Shown: positions 53,526 to 63,012, counted from the stretch's first letter. The stretch is 64,000 nt of DNA from Zobellia galactanivorans (GCF_000973105.1 NC_015844.1:4336501-4400500); one strand, 5' to 3'. The notes: generated by a model not told the origin, from the letters alone. Translations and numbers: made by a program.

Positions 53526-56435
53526 ATGCGTTTTTTTTCTGTTTTTTCCTTACTTTTTTTTGTAATTCTAGGTGCTGCAGCGCAACATCCTTTGGTGACC
53601 AAAGACAGTCTGGCCCAAAGTAAATGGGTCGATGCGCGCTATAGTGAGATGACGCTTGACGAAAAGTTAGGACAACTTTTTATGGTCATGGTGGGCTCGG
53701 ATCAGGCTAAATCCAGTACAGATAAAATAAAGGCACTCATTAAGGAACAGCATATTGGAGGGGTAATCTTTTCTACGGGTGGCCCTATGAGACAGGCCAA
53801 ACTGACGAACGAATTTCAATCGGTTTCAAAACTTCCCTTGATGATCGGCCTAGATGCCGAGTGGGGACTTGCCATGAGGTTAGACTCTACATATGCCTTT
53901 CCATGGAATATGACCCTAGGGGCCATTACCGATAACACCGTGGTACGAAAGGTAGGTAGGCGCATCGGGGAGCATGCCAAGCGTTTGGGCGTGCATATCA
54001 ATTTTGCTCCCGACATCGATATCAATACAAACCCGAAAAACCCTATAATAGGTAATCGCTCTTTTGGGGAAGACCGTGAGAATGTAGCCAATAAGGGAAT
54101 TGCCTTTATGAAAGGAATGGAAAGTGCCGGGGTACTCGCCAGTGGAAAACACTTTCCGGGCCATGGGGATACGGAAACCGATTCGCATAAGGCCTTGCCC
54201 ATGATCAATTTTACCCGCGAACGACTTGACAGTGTAGAATTGTATCCTTTCAGAAGATTGATCGACGAAGGCTTGAGTAGTGTTATGGTCGCCCATCTAG
54301 AGGTACCTGCGCTCGAGTTGCAAAAAGAACTTCCGTCTTCCTTGTCGGAGCAGATCATTTCCGGGTTGTTAAAGGAGGAAATGAATTTTAAAGGATTGGT
54401 TTTTACCGATGCCCTAAATATGAAGGGTGTAACCAACCACGGTAAAGATGGTGATGCCGAGTTGGCCGCTTTCATGGCGGGCAATGACATCCTATTAATG
54501 CCTACACAAGTGGACAAGGCCAAGGAAAAACTGGCCAAAGCTTATGAAAAGGGAAGGATTACCGAAGAAAGGTTGGCCAGTTCGGTAAAGAAAATTTTAA
54601 TGGCGAAATATAAGGTCGGGCTAAACAGGTATAAGCCGGTGGAGCTCAAAAACCTTTATGAGGACCTGAATTCGAGAACCGATGACCTGATTTACGAAGA
54701 GGCCATAGAAAAGGCCTTGACCGTGGTAAAGAACAATTTTTACCTGATGGGAGTCAAGCAGTTGGAGAACAAGAAAATCGCCTATGTAAAGTTCGGCGAT
54801 GCCAATAGTGATCCCTTTCTTGAAGAATTGAACAAATATGCTGCGGTAAAACAGGTGAACGCCAGTGATATCGGAACCTTAAAGACGAAGCTTAAAGATT
54901 ATAACTTGGTAATCGTGGGACTTCATAAGAGTAATGAAAGCCCTTGGAAAGCGTATAAGTTTTCAAAAAGAGAACTACAGTGGTTGGAGGAAATAGCGAA
55001 CCAACGAACATCAAACTTGATATTGTCGGTATTCGCTAAGCCTTACGCGCTCTTAGATGTACCTTCCTTTAAGAGTATCGACGGGGTAGTGGTAGCGTAT
55101 CAAAACAGCGAGTTGGCACAGCGTAAGACGGCTCAGTTGATTTTCGGGGCCATCCCCGGTGAAGGTAAGTTGCCGGTTACCGCCCATAGCGATTTTCCGG
55201 TAAACACCCAGGTTCGGTTAAAGTCGTTATTGCGATTGGGGTACAGTTATCCCGAGCGGGTGGGTTTCGATGCGGCCAAATTGGCCCAAATCGATACACT
55301 GGTACGGCATGGGATCGATTCTTTAATGTTTCCGGGTGCCCAGGTACTGGTGGCCCGAAAGGGAAAGGTGGTCTATAATAAAGGGTTTGGTAAGCCGACC
55401 TACGATTCTAAGGACAGTATTACCACCGAACATATTTATGATTTGGCTTCCATAACAAAAATATTGGGTACGTTGCCGATGATCATGAAAATGGAAGAGG
55501 AGGGGGATATCAAACTGAACAATACCTTTCAGGAACTGATTCCCGAATATGCCGAATCGGAACTGAAGAACGTCACCGTACTAAAGGCATTGTCACATTA
55601 TGGAAGACTGCCCGCGTGGATCGCTTTTTATGTCGCTACGCTTGACAAGAACCGAAAACCATCGAAAGAGTTCTATAGAACGGAACCTACCGATGGTTTT
55701 TCGTATAAGGTAACCGATAAACTTTATCTTACCGATGCGTATAACGATTCCATCTATAACCGGATCGGGAGACAGAGCTTAAAATCGAATCGCTATAGGT
55801 ACAGTGATGTAGGTTATTACGTGATGAAAAAATACATTGAAAAAGTTGGCAAGAAGCGATTGGACAAGCAGGTGGATGAATTTCTGTATAAGCCCATCGG
55901 GGCATTGAATACGAGTTATAATCCTCTTGAGAAATTCCCTAAAAACAGGATTGTACCCACCGAGGTCGATAAATATTACCGTTACGAGACCGTTCAAGGC
56001 TATGTGCACGATATGGGGGCGGCCATGCAAGGTGGGGTCGGAGGCCATGCCGGACTTTTCAGTAATGCAGGTGATATCGCCAAGATCATGCAAATGTACT
56101 TACAGGACGGCATTTACGGAGGCACCCGTTTTTTGGATGCACGTACGGTCAAAAAGTTCAATACCTGTTATTTCTGCGATGAGAACGTGAGGCGTGGGGT
56201 AGGCTTTGATAAACCCCAATTAAAAGATGGCGGCCCTACCTGTGGTTGTGTATCCCGAAAAAGTTTTGGCCACAGTGGTTTTACCGGCACCTATACTTGG
56301 GCCGATCCCGAAGAGGAAATCGTTTACGTATTCTTGTCGAACAGAACTTACCCTTCCTCTTCCAATACGCTTTTGATAAAATCGGGTTTACGAACACGTA
56401 TTCAAAAAGTAATTTACGACGCTATTGTAAATTGA
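53526..56435 (+). CDS. Secreted GH3 beta-N-acetylglucosaminidase fused to a serine beta-lactamase-type domain
   Basis: The 969-residue protein has a signal peptide (about 1-20, ending AAAQ). Residues about 40-560 are a GH3 enzyme of the NagZ type, with KHFPGHGDTETDSH (208-221) and nucleophile D295 in FTDALNMKG, followed by the GH3 C-terminal domain. Residues about 585-965 are a class C beta-lactamase/DD-peptidase-like serine hydrolase with S642-x-x-K645 (SITK), a YSD motif in RYRYSDVGYYV and a HSG box near GHSGFTGTYTW. Such fusions are known from Bacteroidota. Working outside the cytoplasm, it could release GlcNAc from wall fragments and trim or hydrolyse peptides or esters; the second activity is inferred. 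A cytoplasmic GH3 relative is at about 14 kb. Confidence 0.92.
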   Translation: MRFFSVFSLLFFVILGAAAQHPLVTKDSLAQSKWVDARYSEMTLDEKLGQLFMVMVGSDQAKSSTDKIKALIKEQHIGGVIFSTGGPMRQAKLTNEFQSVSKLPLMIGLDAEWGLAMRLDSTYAFPWNMTLGAITDNTVVRKVGRRIGEHAKRLGVHINFAPDIDINTNPKNPIIGNRSFGEDRENVANKGIAFMKGMESAGVLASGKHFPGHGDTETDSHKALPMINFTRERLDSVELYPFRRLIDEGLSSVMVAHLEVPALELQKELPSSLSEQIISGLLKEEMNFKGLVFTDALNMKGVTNHGKDGDAELAAFMAGNDILLMPTQVDKAKEKLAKAYEKGRITEERLASSVKKILMAKYKVGLNRYKPVELKNLYEDLNSRTDDLIYEEAIEKALTVVKNNFYLMGVKQLENKKIAYVKFGDANSDPFLEELNKYAAVKQVNASDIGTLKTKLKDYNLVIVGLHKSNESPWKAYKFSKRELQWLEEIANQRTSNLILSVFAKPYALLDVPSFKSIDGVVVAYQNSELAQRKTAQLIFGAIPGEGKLPVTAHSDFPVNTQVRLKSLLRLGYSYPERVGFDAAKLAQIDTLVRHGIDSLMFPGAQVLVARKGKVVYNKGFGKPTYDSKDSITTEHIYDLASITKILGTLPMIMKMEEEGDIKLNNTFQELIPEYAESELKNVTVLKALSHYGRLPAWIAFYVATLDKNRKPSKEFYRTEPTDGFSYKVTDKLYLTDAYNDSIYNRIGRQSLKSNRYRYSDVGYYVMKKYIEKVGKKRLDKQVDEFLYKPIGALNTSYNPLEKFPKNRIVPTEVDKYYRYETVQGYVHDMGAAMQGGVGGHAGLFSNAGDIAKIMQMYLQDGIYGGTRFLDARTVKKFNTCYFCDENVRRGVGFDKPQLKDGGPTCGCVSRKSFGHSGFTGTYTWADPEEEIVYVFLSNRTYPSSSNTLLIKSGLRTRIQKVIYDAIVN

Positions 56436-56577
56436 TGGTTTTTTTTAGGAACTATAATTCTTTGGCACATCCTTGATAATTAAAGAATTGGGCGAAGATG
56501 CTCGGTTTACTTGCCATATACTTTGCGGTGTCTTGAAATTAAAAAGGGCTTTTACCGACTTACTTTATAGATTTAGC

Positions 56578-56585
56578 TAAATTTG
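56578..56585 (+). promoter_or_regulatory. Candidate -7 promoter box very close to the bshA start
   Basis: TAAATTTG matches TANNTTTG and ends four bases before the ATG at 56590, the same spacing seen at the Bcr/CflA gene. No -33 element is clear. Confidence 0.35.
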
Positions 56586-56589
56586 ACTG

Positions 56590-57735
56590 ATGAAAATAGC
56601 AATTGTTTGTTATCCAACTTTTGGAGGGAGCGGTGTAGTAGCCACGGAACTAGGTATAGCCTTGGCCGATAGAGGGCATGAGGTTCATTTTGTAACTTAT
56701 AAGCAACCCGTGCGCCTAGGGCTCTTAGGTAATAAAATTTACTTCCACGAAGTGCATGTACCCGAATATCCGCTCTTTAAATATCAACCTTATGAACTGG
56801 CGTTGTCAAGTAAATTGGTAGATACGGTGAAGTTGCACAACATCGATTTGCTTCATGTTCATTATGCCATACCACATGCCTATGCAGGTTATATGGCCAA
56901 AAAAATGTTGGAGGAAGAGGGAATATATGTGCCAATGATAACGACCTTGCACGGTACGGATATCACCTTGGTGGGCAACCATCCATTCTATAAACCGGCG
57001 GTTACCTTCAGTATCAATCAATCCGACGTGGTGACTTCCGTTTCCGAAAACCTAAAACAACGTACCATGGAGTTCTTCGATATTAAGAAGGAAATCGAGG
57101 TGGTACCCAATTTTATAGATAAATCAAATTACAGTCTTACGTTTACCGATTGCCAGCGTTCTTTAATGGCTAAGGACGACGAGAAAATTATTACGCATAT
57201 CAGTAATTTTAGGAAGGTAAAACGCATACCCGATGTCATCGAGATCTTTGACCGTATTCAAAAGGAAATACCGGCCAAGTTGGTTATGGTGGGGGAAGGA
57301 CCTGAAAAGGAAAATGCCGAAAGGTTGTGCGAAGAAAAGGGTTTGGTCGATAAGGTCATATTTTTAGGCAACAGTAATGAAATAGATAGAATTCTATGTT
57401 TTTCCGATCTGTTTCTTTTGCCTTCCGAATCTGAGAGTTTTGGTTTGGCGGCCTTGGAGGCAATGATCAATAAGGTACCTGTAATATCGAGTAATGCGGG
57501 GGGTATACCTGAAGTTAATGAACACGGTATTACCGGGTTTTTGAGCGATATTGGCGACGTTGCCGATATGGCACACAACGCCTTGCGTATTTTGAAAGAT
57601 GAGGATACTTTGGAGCAATTTAAACAAAATGCGGTAGCCTCTGCGGAACGGTTCGATATCAAAAAGGTGCTGCCCTTATATGAAGCACTCTATGAAAAGG
57701 CCTATAAAGCAAGGTTTGACAAATCTTTGACGTAA
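56590..57735 (+). CDS. bshA: N-acetyl-alpha-D-glucosaminyl L-malate synthase
   Basis: BshA joins UDP-GlcNAc to L-malate, the first step in making bacillithiol, the low-molecular-weight thiol found in many Firmicutes and Bacteroidota. The 381-residue GT4 glycosyltransferase has CYPTFGGSGVVATELGIALADRGHEVHFVTY (7-37), HVHYAIPHAYAGYMAKK, TLHGTDITLVG, EVVPNFID and the C-terminal UDP-binding EX7E region SESESFGLAALEAM. It is followed one base later by a PrcB-like lipoprotein gene. BshB (a PIG-L deacetylase) and BshC are not adjacent, though the NagB fusion in this window contains a PIG-L domain. Confidence 0.96.
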   Translation: MKIAIVCYPTFGGSGVVATELGIALADRGHEVHFVTYKQPVRLGLLGNKIYFHEVHVPEYPLFKYQPYELALSSKLVDTVKLHNIDLLHVHYAIPHAYAGYMAKKMLEEEGIYVPMITTLHGTDITLVGNHPFYKPAVTFSINQSDVVTSVSENLKQRTMEFFDIKKEIEVVPNFIDKSNYSLTFTDCQRSLMAKDDEKIITHISNFRKVKRIPDVIEIFDRIQKEIPAKLVMVGEGPEKENAERLCEEKGLVDKVIFLGNSNEIDRILCFSDLFLLPSESESFGLAALEAMINKVPVISSNAGGIPEVNEHGITGFLSDIGDVADMAHNALRILKDEDTLEQFKQNAVASAERFDIKKVLPLYEALYEKAYKARFDKSLT

Positions 57736-57736
57736 T

Positions 57737-58180
57737 ATGAAATGTGCTTTCTTGGTTTTGATTCTACTTTTCTCATCTTGTAAAGGGCAGGAAAAAAGAG
57801 GGCGCCAACAAGACGTTTCCGAACAGGAAAACCTAATGCAACTTATTGAAAGCGATTTTTATAGCGGGACCGATGAAGAGGGGATGATAGTCGTTACCGA
57901 TAGAAAAAGCCTGCTTAAATTCTACGCACAGGTCAACAGAACCCGAAAACCGGGACTGGCGGTACCCGAAGTTGACTTTGGCAAGGAAATGTTGCTCATC
58001 TACTGCGCCGGAAAACAGCAAGGAGCTTCCTTGCCTCGATTGTTCGTTAAGAATACATCCGACAGCCGTTTGGTCTTAGGCGTTGAAACGACCAAGGGGG
58101 AGGCGTCTTCTACCGCCTTGACGAGTCCGTTTTCAATTTATAGCCTACCACTTACCCAAAAGCAAATTATTGTAGAGTAA
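57737..58180 (+). CDS. PrcB-like lipoprotein of unknown function
   Basis: This 147-residue protein has a lipobox with lipidated C15 (LFSSC) and then Lys/Arg/Glu-rich spacer residues. The body matches the pattern of the PrcB_C domain, with PEVDFGKEMLLIYCAGKQQGASLP (about 78-101) and a C-terminal TSPFSIYSLP. PrcB is known as the partner of the protease PrtP in Treponema, so a role in helping an envelope protease is possible but unproven. It follows bshA by one base, so it is translated from the same message. Its link with bacillithiol is unknown. Confidence 0.72.
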   Translation: MKCAFLVLILLFSSCKGQEKRGRQQDVSEQENLMQLIESDFYSGTDEEGMIVVTDRKSLLKFYAQVNRTRKPGLAVPEVDFGKEMLLIYCAGKQQGASLPRLFVKNTSDSRLVLGVETTKGEASSTALTSPFSIYSLPLTQKQIIVE

Positions 58181-58260
58181 AACCGATATATAGCTGGTAT
58201 TGAACGGGCTATCGATTATTGGTGCCATTCGAAGTGTACATTCGGGTTCTTGCCCTTATA

Positions 58261-58282
58261 GTTCTTACTTTGTAGTGAGAAC
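58261..58282 (+). promoter_or_regulatory. Hairpin in the leader of the OmpA-family gene
   Basis: GTTCTTACT and AGTGAGAAC pair over nine positions (one G-U) around a TTGT loop, 18 bases before the ATG. It lacks a T run, so it may stabilise the message or hide the start instead of ending transcription. Confidence 0.35.
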
Positions 58283-58299
58283 ACCCAAATTGTATTCTT

Positions 58300-59478
58300 A
58301 TGAAACCCCATATAAAATATATGGTTCTATTGTTATGTGCCACGGCAAACCTATTGCAGGCGCAAGAAGAACCAAAACTTGTAGCAAAGGACAGTATTGT
58401 AAAAAGTTCGTGGATTATTGGCCTTGGTTATAATATTGTAGATGACTCAGGAGATGTGTTCGATGAACTATTGGCTCCGGGAGATCAATGGAACGTACTG
58501 CCATATCCCTCAAGAATCAGTATCGGAAGATATTTTGATAGTGGAATCGGCGTAGAGGCTATCGGTACCTACAACAAATACGCCGTGGGTAAATTTATCG
58601 ATGGAAGGACTAACCTTGAAGAAACCGATTATTATGGGATAGACGCCCGGTTGACCTATGACTTGAATAAGATCATTGGGCAGACCGGATGGTTCGACCC
58701 CTACTTGGGTGTTGGTGCGGGTTATATGGAAGCCAATAATGAACCTCGGGCCACTTATAATGCCGTAGTTGGGTTTAGAACCTGGTTTTCCGATCGTTTC
58801 GGACTCGATTTCAGTTCTTCGGGAAAATGGGCGGCGAACAATGACCAGGCCACCAATCACTTACAGCATGCGGCTGGGGTGGTATATCAATTTGGAATTA
58901 CGAAAGGACTATCGAAAAAGGGCGAGGCCAAACTCGCCTTGATCGAGGAGTTGGATGCCCAAAGGCAGAAGCAACAAGATTCGATCGCGGCTGCAGAAAG
59001 GGAAAGGGAAGAGGCGGACCTAGCTGCAAGACTGGCCAAAGAAAAAGAGGAAGCTCGATTGGCCGCAGCCGAAAAAGCTAGGCTAGATGCCTTAAAACAG
59101 CGTGAAACGGAAATCAGAAATGAGATTGACGCTCTGGGCTTTGCGTATTTCGACCTGAATTCTTCGTATTTAAATGCAAAATCGAAAAAGGTTCTTGACG
59201 GTCTCGCCGATATTTTGGCGAAATATCCGGAATTGGAGCTTCAAATCACTTCACATACCGATTCAAGGGGTACATCGGCCTACAACGATTGGTTGTCGGA
59301 ACGACGTGTAACCCATACCAAGGCCTATTTGGTAAAGCGGGGCGTATCGGCTGAACGTCTTGATACGGAAGCCTATGGCGAAACCCATTTGTTGAACGAA
59401 TGTGATGACAACACCTATTGCGATGAGGAAAAACATCAAGAAAATAGAAGGTCGGAGTTTGTTATTACCAAGTTTTAG
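58300..59478 (+). CDS. OmpA-family outer-membrane protein
   Basis: This is a 392-residue outer-membrane protein with a signal peptide (about 1-22, ending LLQAQ), a beta-barrel (about 30-210), a helical coiled segment rich in Ala/Glu/Arg/Lys (about 222-275), and a C-terminal OmpA domain that binds peptidoglycan. The barrel part shows the alternating strands YDLNKIIGQTGWFDPYLGVGAGY. The OmpA domain has ITSHTDSRGTSAYNDWLSERRVTHTKAYLVKRG and ends EENRRSEFVITKF. The role is structural anchoring of outer membrane to wall. Its stop abuts the stop of the convergent HAD gene with no intervening bases. Confidence 0.94.
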   Translation: MKPHIKYMVLLLCATANLLQAQEEPKLVAKDSIVKSSWIIGLGYNIVDDSGDVFDELLAPGDQWNVLPYPSRISIGRYFDSGIGVEAIGTYNKYAVGKFIDGRTNLEETDYYGIDARLTYDLNKIIGQTGWFDPYLGVGAGYMEANNEPRATYNAVVGFRTWFSDRFGLDFSSSGKWAANNDQATNHLQHAAGVVYQFGITKGLSKKGEAKLALIEELDAQRQKQQDSIAAAEREREEADLAARLAKEKEEARLAAAEKARLDALKQRETEIRNEIDALGFAYFDLNSSYLNAKSKKVLDGLADILAKYPELELQITSHTDSRGTSAYNDWLSERRVTHTKAYLVKRGVSAERLDTEAYGETHLLNECDDNTYCDEEKHQENRRSEFVITKF

Positions 59479-61530
59479 TTACGATAACAAACCTTTGTTC
59501 AGCCATTTTCGCTTGGCCCAAAAATTAAACTTAATGTAATAGTACGTTAGGTTTAAGGGCCATGACATCCAATAATAGCCTTTAGCATACATGAATGGTT
59601 TGATTTTCACCAAATATCGGAAGACTTTTTCGGGAGACTTCAAAAATGTCTTGATAAGGGCCACCTTTGAAGTTTTAACTTGGTTCGGGTTGTACTCAAG
59701 GCCTACTTTATTCTCGCCTACATTTTGGTAAAACCCCTTTGTAATCTGGTTTACGAACTTTAATTTTTTCCTGTTGGTAAAAATACCTGTACGCAAGGCC
59801 ATGTCGGTAATGTAGTTTTGTACCATAGCCTGTGAATAGTCAATGGCACGCAAATCGTTGAAAAGGTTCTTGAATTCGGAAAACATATATTCCTGAATCG
59901 GACTCACGTATTGGTCAAAAACCATTTTCTCATTGGGTTCGTGGAACTCCACTGTGGGGGATTGGCCGTTTTCGCCCATGGTATACGATAGGGTACTGCC
60001 ATGTGGCGCTGCCAGCAATTGTTCGTAAAGTTGTCCGTTGGCCATGAGTACATCATCGGAAAAATCTTGGCTCGGATAGATTGAAAAATTCAAACCGTAT
60101 CTCTTGGTGCCCTTTTCAATATTGTATATTTCCTTAAGTCCAAGGTAGTAGCCCGTTACCGGTATTTTCCTTTTGAGGAACTTGTATATGCTTTCTTGCA
60201 TGGTGCCTCCCCATCCCACATCAACTAGGGCAAGACCATCTTTATCAAAATCGGCTCCGAAGGATTTCAAATAGTTGAGGAATGCCATTTTTTGGTCGTA
60301 GCGGTTTTGGTCGTAGGCCTCTTGAAATCTAGGGCTGCTTCTTAGGTACTGCATGGTTTCCGATTGAAAAAACGCAGCATGGTTACTGTCCGTAGTTTTA
60401 GGGATTTCCTGCTTGATATCGTTTTTGGTCTCATCGGAAAAAGGGAACCAGTCAAGGAAATGATCTAATGACATCTTTCCGAATCTTTTGAGTAAGCCCC
60501 CAAAATCTTCTTCGGGCAATGGTCGAAGGGCCAGTTGAGTAGCCGATTGCCTTGAAGCCTTGAGATAGTGCGTTCGAATTTTCGCCTCGCTCTTGAACAG
60601 GTTCATGTCTTGGTAGCAATCGAACAGTTGTTTTAAAAAGTGTCCTTCGCGGGCAAGGAAGAACAGGTCGTTTACCTTGTTTTTTTTGGCATTGATATAA
60701 AGTCGCTCGGTAAAGAAGTAAAAATGGAGCACGTATTCGCTAAACGGATGTCCGCTTTTTTTACACCGGGATTCAATGGTCTGGCAAACTTTTTTAAAGT
60801 CGTTTTTATCGGAACCCAAAAGGTTCTTTTTGTTCCTGAACTTATGGGAAAAGTGTTTCAGGTGCAATGAGGGTATACCGTGTTTATGGGCATTGTTCAC
60901 ATCACTGCCCATATTGTCGCCGATCATCAAAACCTCTTTGGCATCTAAGGACAGTTTGTCCAGTACATAGGGGTATAATGAACCTTTTTCTTTGCTGTGT
61001 CCTACGCTGCTAGAGAGAAAAACGGCATTGAATAAATGGTCTATTTTATGGAAGTCAAGAATTTTTTCGATTACCTTTTTTGAAAGGTAGAAATCGGACA
61101 TTAGGTAAATGCGATATCCCTTTTGTTTAAAGTGTTCGAGAGTGGAAATAAGGGTTTCGTTCTTGAACTGCACTGAAATTTCAGCGGTAAAGTCGGCCCT
61201 TTCAAATAATTTTTTGAATCTAGGGAAGGGAACGTCGTGTAAGTTTTCGGTATTCACAAGCCTGTGATATACCTCGGTGATTACATCTTTGTATTTGATC
61301 TCTAGGGTAGAGCGACCTTGCTTTTTGCCGAGATAGGCAAGTGCTTCGGTACGAATGGTAAACAATTGTTCGCCCTCCATGGGTATGGCCAACTCACGAA
61401 CCATAAACTTGGCCCATAACCGTATGGCGTAATTAGGGTGTACGGTACGGTGGACCAGCGTATCAAAAAAGTCCGTAAAAAGAACTTTTCGATCATCAAA
61501 CCGCGAAATTCTTCGTTTCAGGTCTTTCAA
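59479..61530 (-). CDS. HAD-family protein of surface-glycan loci (COG5610-like)
   Basis: The 683-residue protein has an N-terminal HAD phosphatase/dehalogenase-like domain of about 215 residues. Motif I is D20-F-F-D23-T-L (DxFDT form, with Phe where D usually sits third), motif II/III includes SDFYLSKKVIEKI, and motif IV is VLMIGDNMGSDVNNA. Residues about 240-680 match the long C-terminal region of COG5610-type proteins (NDLFFLAREGHFLKQLFD, DVGWGGTMQESIYKFL). Such proteins sit in polysaccharide loci, where their role is unclear. The start is TTG at 61530 because an in-frame stop lies three codons upstream. It is convergent with the OmpA gene. Confidence 0.82.
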   Translation of the reverse strand: MKDLKRRISRFDDRKVLFTDFFDTLVHRTVHPNYAIRLWAKFMVRELAIPMEGEQLFTIRTEALAYLGKKQGRSTLEIKYKDVITEVYHRLVNTENLHDVPFPRFKKLFERADFTAEISVQFKNETLISTLEHFKQKGYRIYLMSDFYLSKKVIEKILDFHKIDHLFNAVFLSSSVGHSKEKGSLYPYVLDKLSLDAKEVLMIGDNMGSDVNNAHKHGIPSLHLKHFSHKFRNKKNLLGSDKNDFKKVCQTIESRCKKSGHPFSEYVLHFYFFTERLYINAKKNKVNDLFFLAREGHFLKQLFDCYQDMNLFKSEAKIRTHYLKASRQSATQLALRPLPEEDFGGLLKRFGKMSLDHFLDWFPFSDETKNDIKQEIPKTTDSNHAAFFQSETMQYLRSSPRFQEAYDQNRYDQKMAFLNYLKSFGADFDKDGLALVDVGWGGTMQESIYKFLKRKIPVTGYYLGLKEIYNIEKGTKRYGLNFSIYPSQDFSDDVLMANGQLYEQLLAAPHGSTLSYTMGENGQSPTVEFHEPNEKMVFDQYVSPIQEYMFSEFKNLFNDLRAIDYSQAMVQNYITDMALRTGIFTNRKKLKFVNQITKGFYQNVGENKVGLEYNPNQVKTSKVALIKTFLKSPEKVFRYLVKIKPFMYAKGYYWMSWPLNLTYYYIKFNFWAKRKWLNKGLLS

Positions 61531-61830
61531 GGGGGACTAAATTAAAACTAGGTTGGGGTGCTCTACTACCTAATAAAGAGTAGAAAAATAATGGGGGATT
61601 TATGGTAAATAGAAAGAATTATATTTTCTTTTAATTCAGCAAGCCACAATTGTATATTGAAATTTTCAGACGTCTTGGTTAAATCAGCCACAGTGTTCTC
61701 GTTTACGGGGTTCAACTGCGAATATATACGGTGAAGTGCAATGTCTGGATTTTTTTTAAGAAAATATTGGGAAAAAACTCGATGAACCGCATAAATACGG
61801 CAAAATTAAAGGTTTATTTACGGTTTTTAT
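61531..61830. other. 300-bp AT-rich gap between the HAD and acyltransferase genes
   Basis: No gene is seen in this gap between two minus-strand genes. It contains a hairpin just below the acyltransferase stop, then AT-rich DNA that must carry the HAD gene's promoter. A close but imperfect -7 match, TAGTTTTA on the minus strand, lies at about 61549. Confidence 0.4.
61785..61825 (-). terminator. Possible weak terminator after the acyltransferase gene
   Basis: AACCG-TAAATA and TATTTA-TG-CGGTT form an imperfect stem on the minus strand, directly after the stop, then CATCGAGTTTTTT. The bulge and delayed T run make it doubtful. Confidence 0.35.
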
Positions 61831-63012
61831 TCAGAAAATCGGGCTATCGGAAGTATTTGAAAGCAATATTTTACTCTTTTTACCTACGACCAAGTACGAT
61901 TTTGGATGATCTAAAATTGCATAAATGTTAATTTCGGACTCTTTTTCGTCGTTCTCATAGAGAAAATCGTAAATAGTCCGTCTAAGAAAATCGAATTTGC
62001 TATTCTTAAAATCAATAGCTTCTATTTTTTCGAATTCCTTTTCGAAGGGTATCGGGGTCCGTGTAATTTTTGAAGGGTCGTTCGGTAAATTTATGGGTTT
62101 TCGATGTTTGTCCCTAAAATCGTGATATTTCTCAATAAGGCCTTTTTCGCGAACAAATTGCTTCAAGGCTTTGATCAGATAGTACAATTGGGCCTTTAGT
62201 CTTCCTTTTAAGGAATTCTTTTTGAAAAAGATATCGTAATTGTAATCGTAGACGGTATTGCACCAGCGTCTTTTCCAATAAAAATCGCCCTTTGAAAAAG
62301 TAATCAATCGTACGCCATTGGCAATGCACCATTCTATCTGCTTCATCAGGTCGGTGTAACCGGTGTTGAACTTCGAATAATCGATATCGTAGGTTCGTAT
62401 ATATTGAAAAATAACATTTTTCATGTGGAAGTTCAGGCAGATATCGATAGGTTTTTTTCCATTGTAAATTACATAGAATGAAGCTTTCTTGTCTAAGATC
62501 ATTTGATAGACGTTGGCACGGTAAAAATCTTGGGTAGCTAAATTGATATTATCCTTGATTCCTTTTTCAAGCGAGCGCAATTCCAACAGTCGATAGAATT
62601 CTTCCATTAAAAAATCGTACTCCGGTTTTTCCATGGCACCAAAGTACATGACATAACGAATATTAAAACATTGTTCTAGTTTTCTTTGCTCTCGACGTAG
62701 TTTATAGCGGCTCGTTTTACCGAAGCGCTCGTTTAGGTAAGCGCCTAAGGAAGGTACATTCTCAAAATTGATTAGAAAGCCGGGATACTGTTTTATGGTA
62801 TGGCGCCCTATATTTTTTGGAAGTTTTTCGGTCTCTACCTTGAAATAACCAGGTACGTCCTCAACTACGAAGGCCGGTCCTTCAAAGTGAAATTCATCGG
62901 TATTGGAATTGGTAAAGACCACGTCACCCGTATACCTGTTTTGCAATTGCCTGTAATGTGTCGGCAGCAGTTCTTTGGTGTAGGCGTCGAAAAAAAAGTT
63001 CGTGGAGTTCAT
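61831..63012 (-). CDS. FemAB/GNAT-fold acyltransferase (Acetyltransf_6-like)
   Basis: This 393-residue protein resembles the GNAT acyltransferases of surface-glycan loci (BioF2/FemAB-like). The best marker region is about 150-250: EFYRLLELRSLEKGI, FYVIYNGKKPIDICLNF and FNTGYTDLMKQIEWCIANGVRLITFSKGDFYWKRRWCN, the acetyl-CoA site and the conserved Lys near its end. I start it at the ATG at 63012; a TTG at 63030 would add six residues. It starts 36 bases after the SGNH gene stop. The DNA reads AT-rich by eye next to its neighbours, in keeping with a glycan locus. The acyl substrate is unknown. Confidence 0.78.
   Translation of the reverse strand: MNSTNFFFDAYTKELLPTHYRQLQNRYTGDVVFTNSNTDEFHFEGPAFVVEDVPGYFKVETEKLPKNIGRHTIKQYPGFLINFENVPSLGAYLNERFGKTSRYKLRREQRKLEQCFNIRYVMYFGAMEKPEYDFLMEEFYRLLELRSLEKGIKDNINLATQDFYRANVYQMILDKKASFYVIYNGKKPIDICLNFHMKNVIFQYIRTYDIDYSKFNTGYTDLMKQIEWCIANGVRLITFSKGDFYWKRRWCNTVYDYNYDIFFKKNSLKGRLKAQLYYLIKALKQFVREKGLIEKYHDFRDKHRKPINLPNDPSKITRTPIPFEKEFEKIEAIDFKNSKFDFLRRTIYDFLYENDEKESEINIYAILDHPKSYLVVGKKSKILLSNTSDSPIF

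Noticed and set aside
53816-54538. Open frame of about 240 residues opposite the secreted GH3 gene
   Set aside because: It is antisense to a firmly identified GH3 domain, Ser/Pro/Lys-rich without any family signature.
61731-61931. Small plus-strand frame overlapping the gap and the acyltransferase 3' end
   Set aside because: It crosses into the acyltransferase gene on the other strand, shows no family features, and is Lys/Phe-rich as expected from AT-rich DNA.
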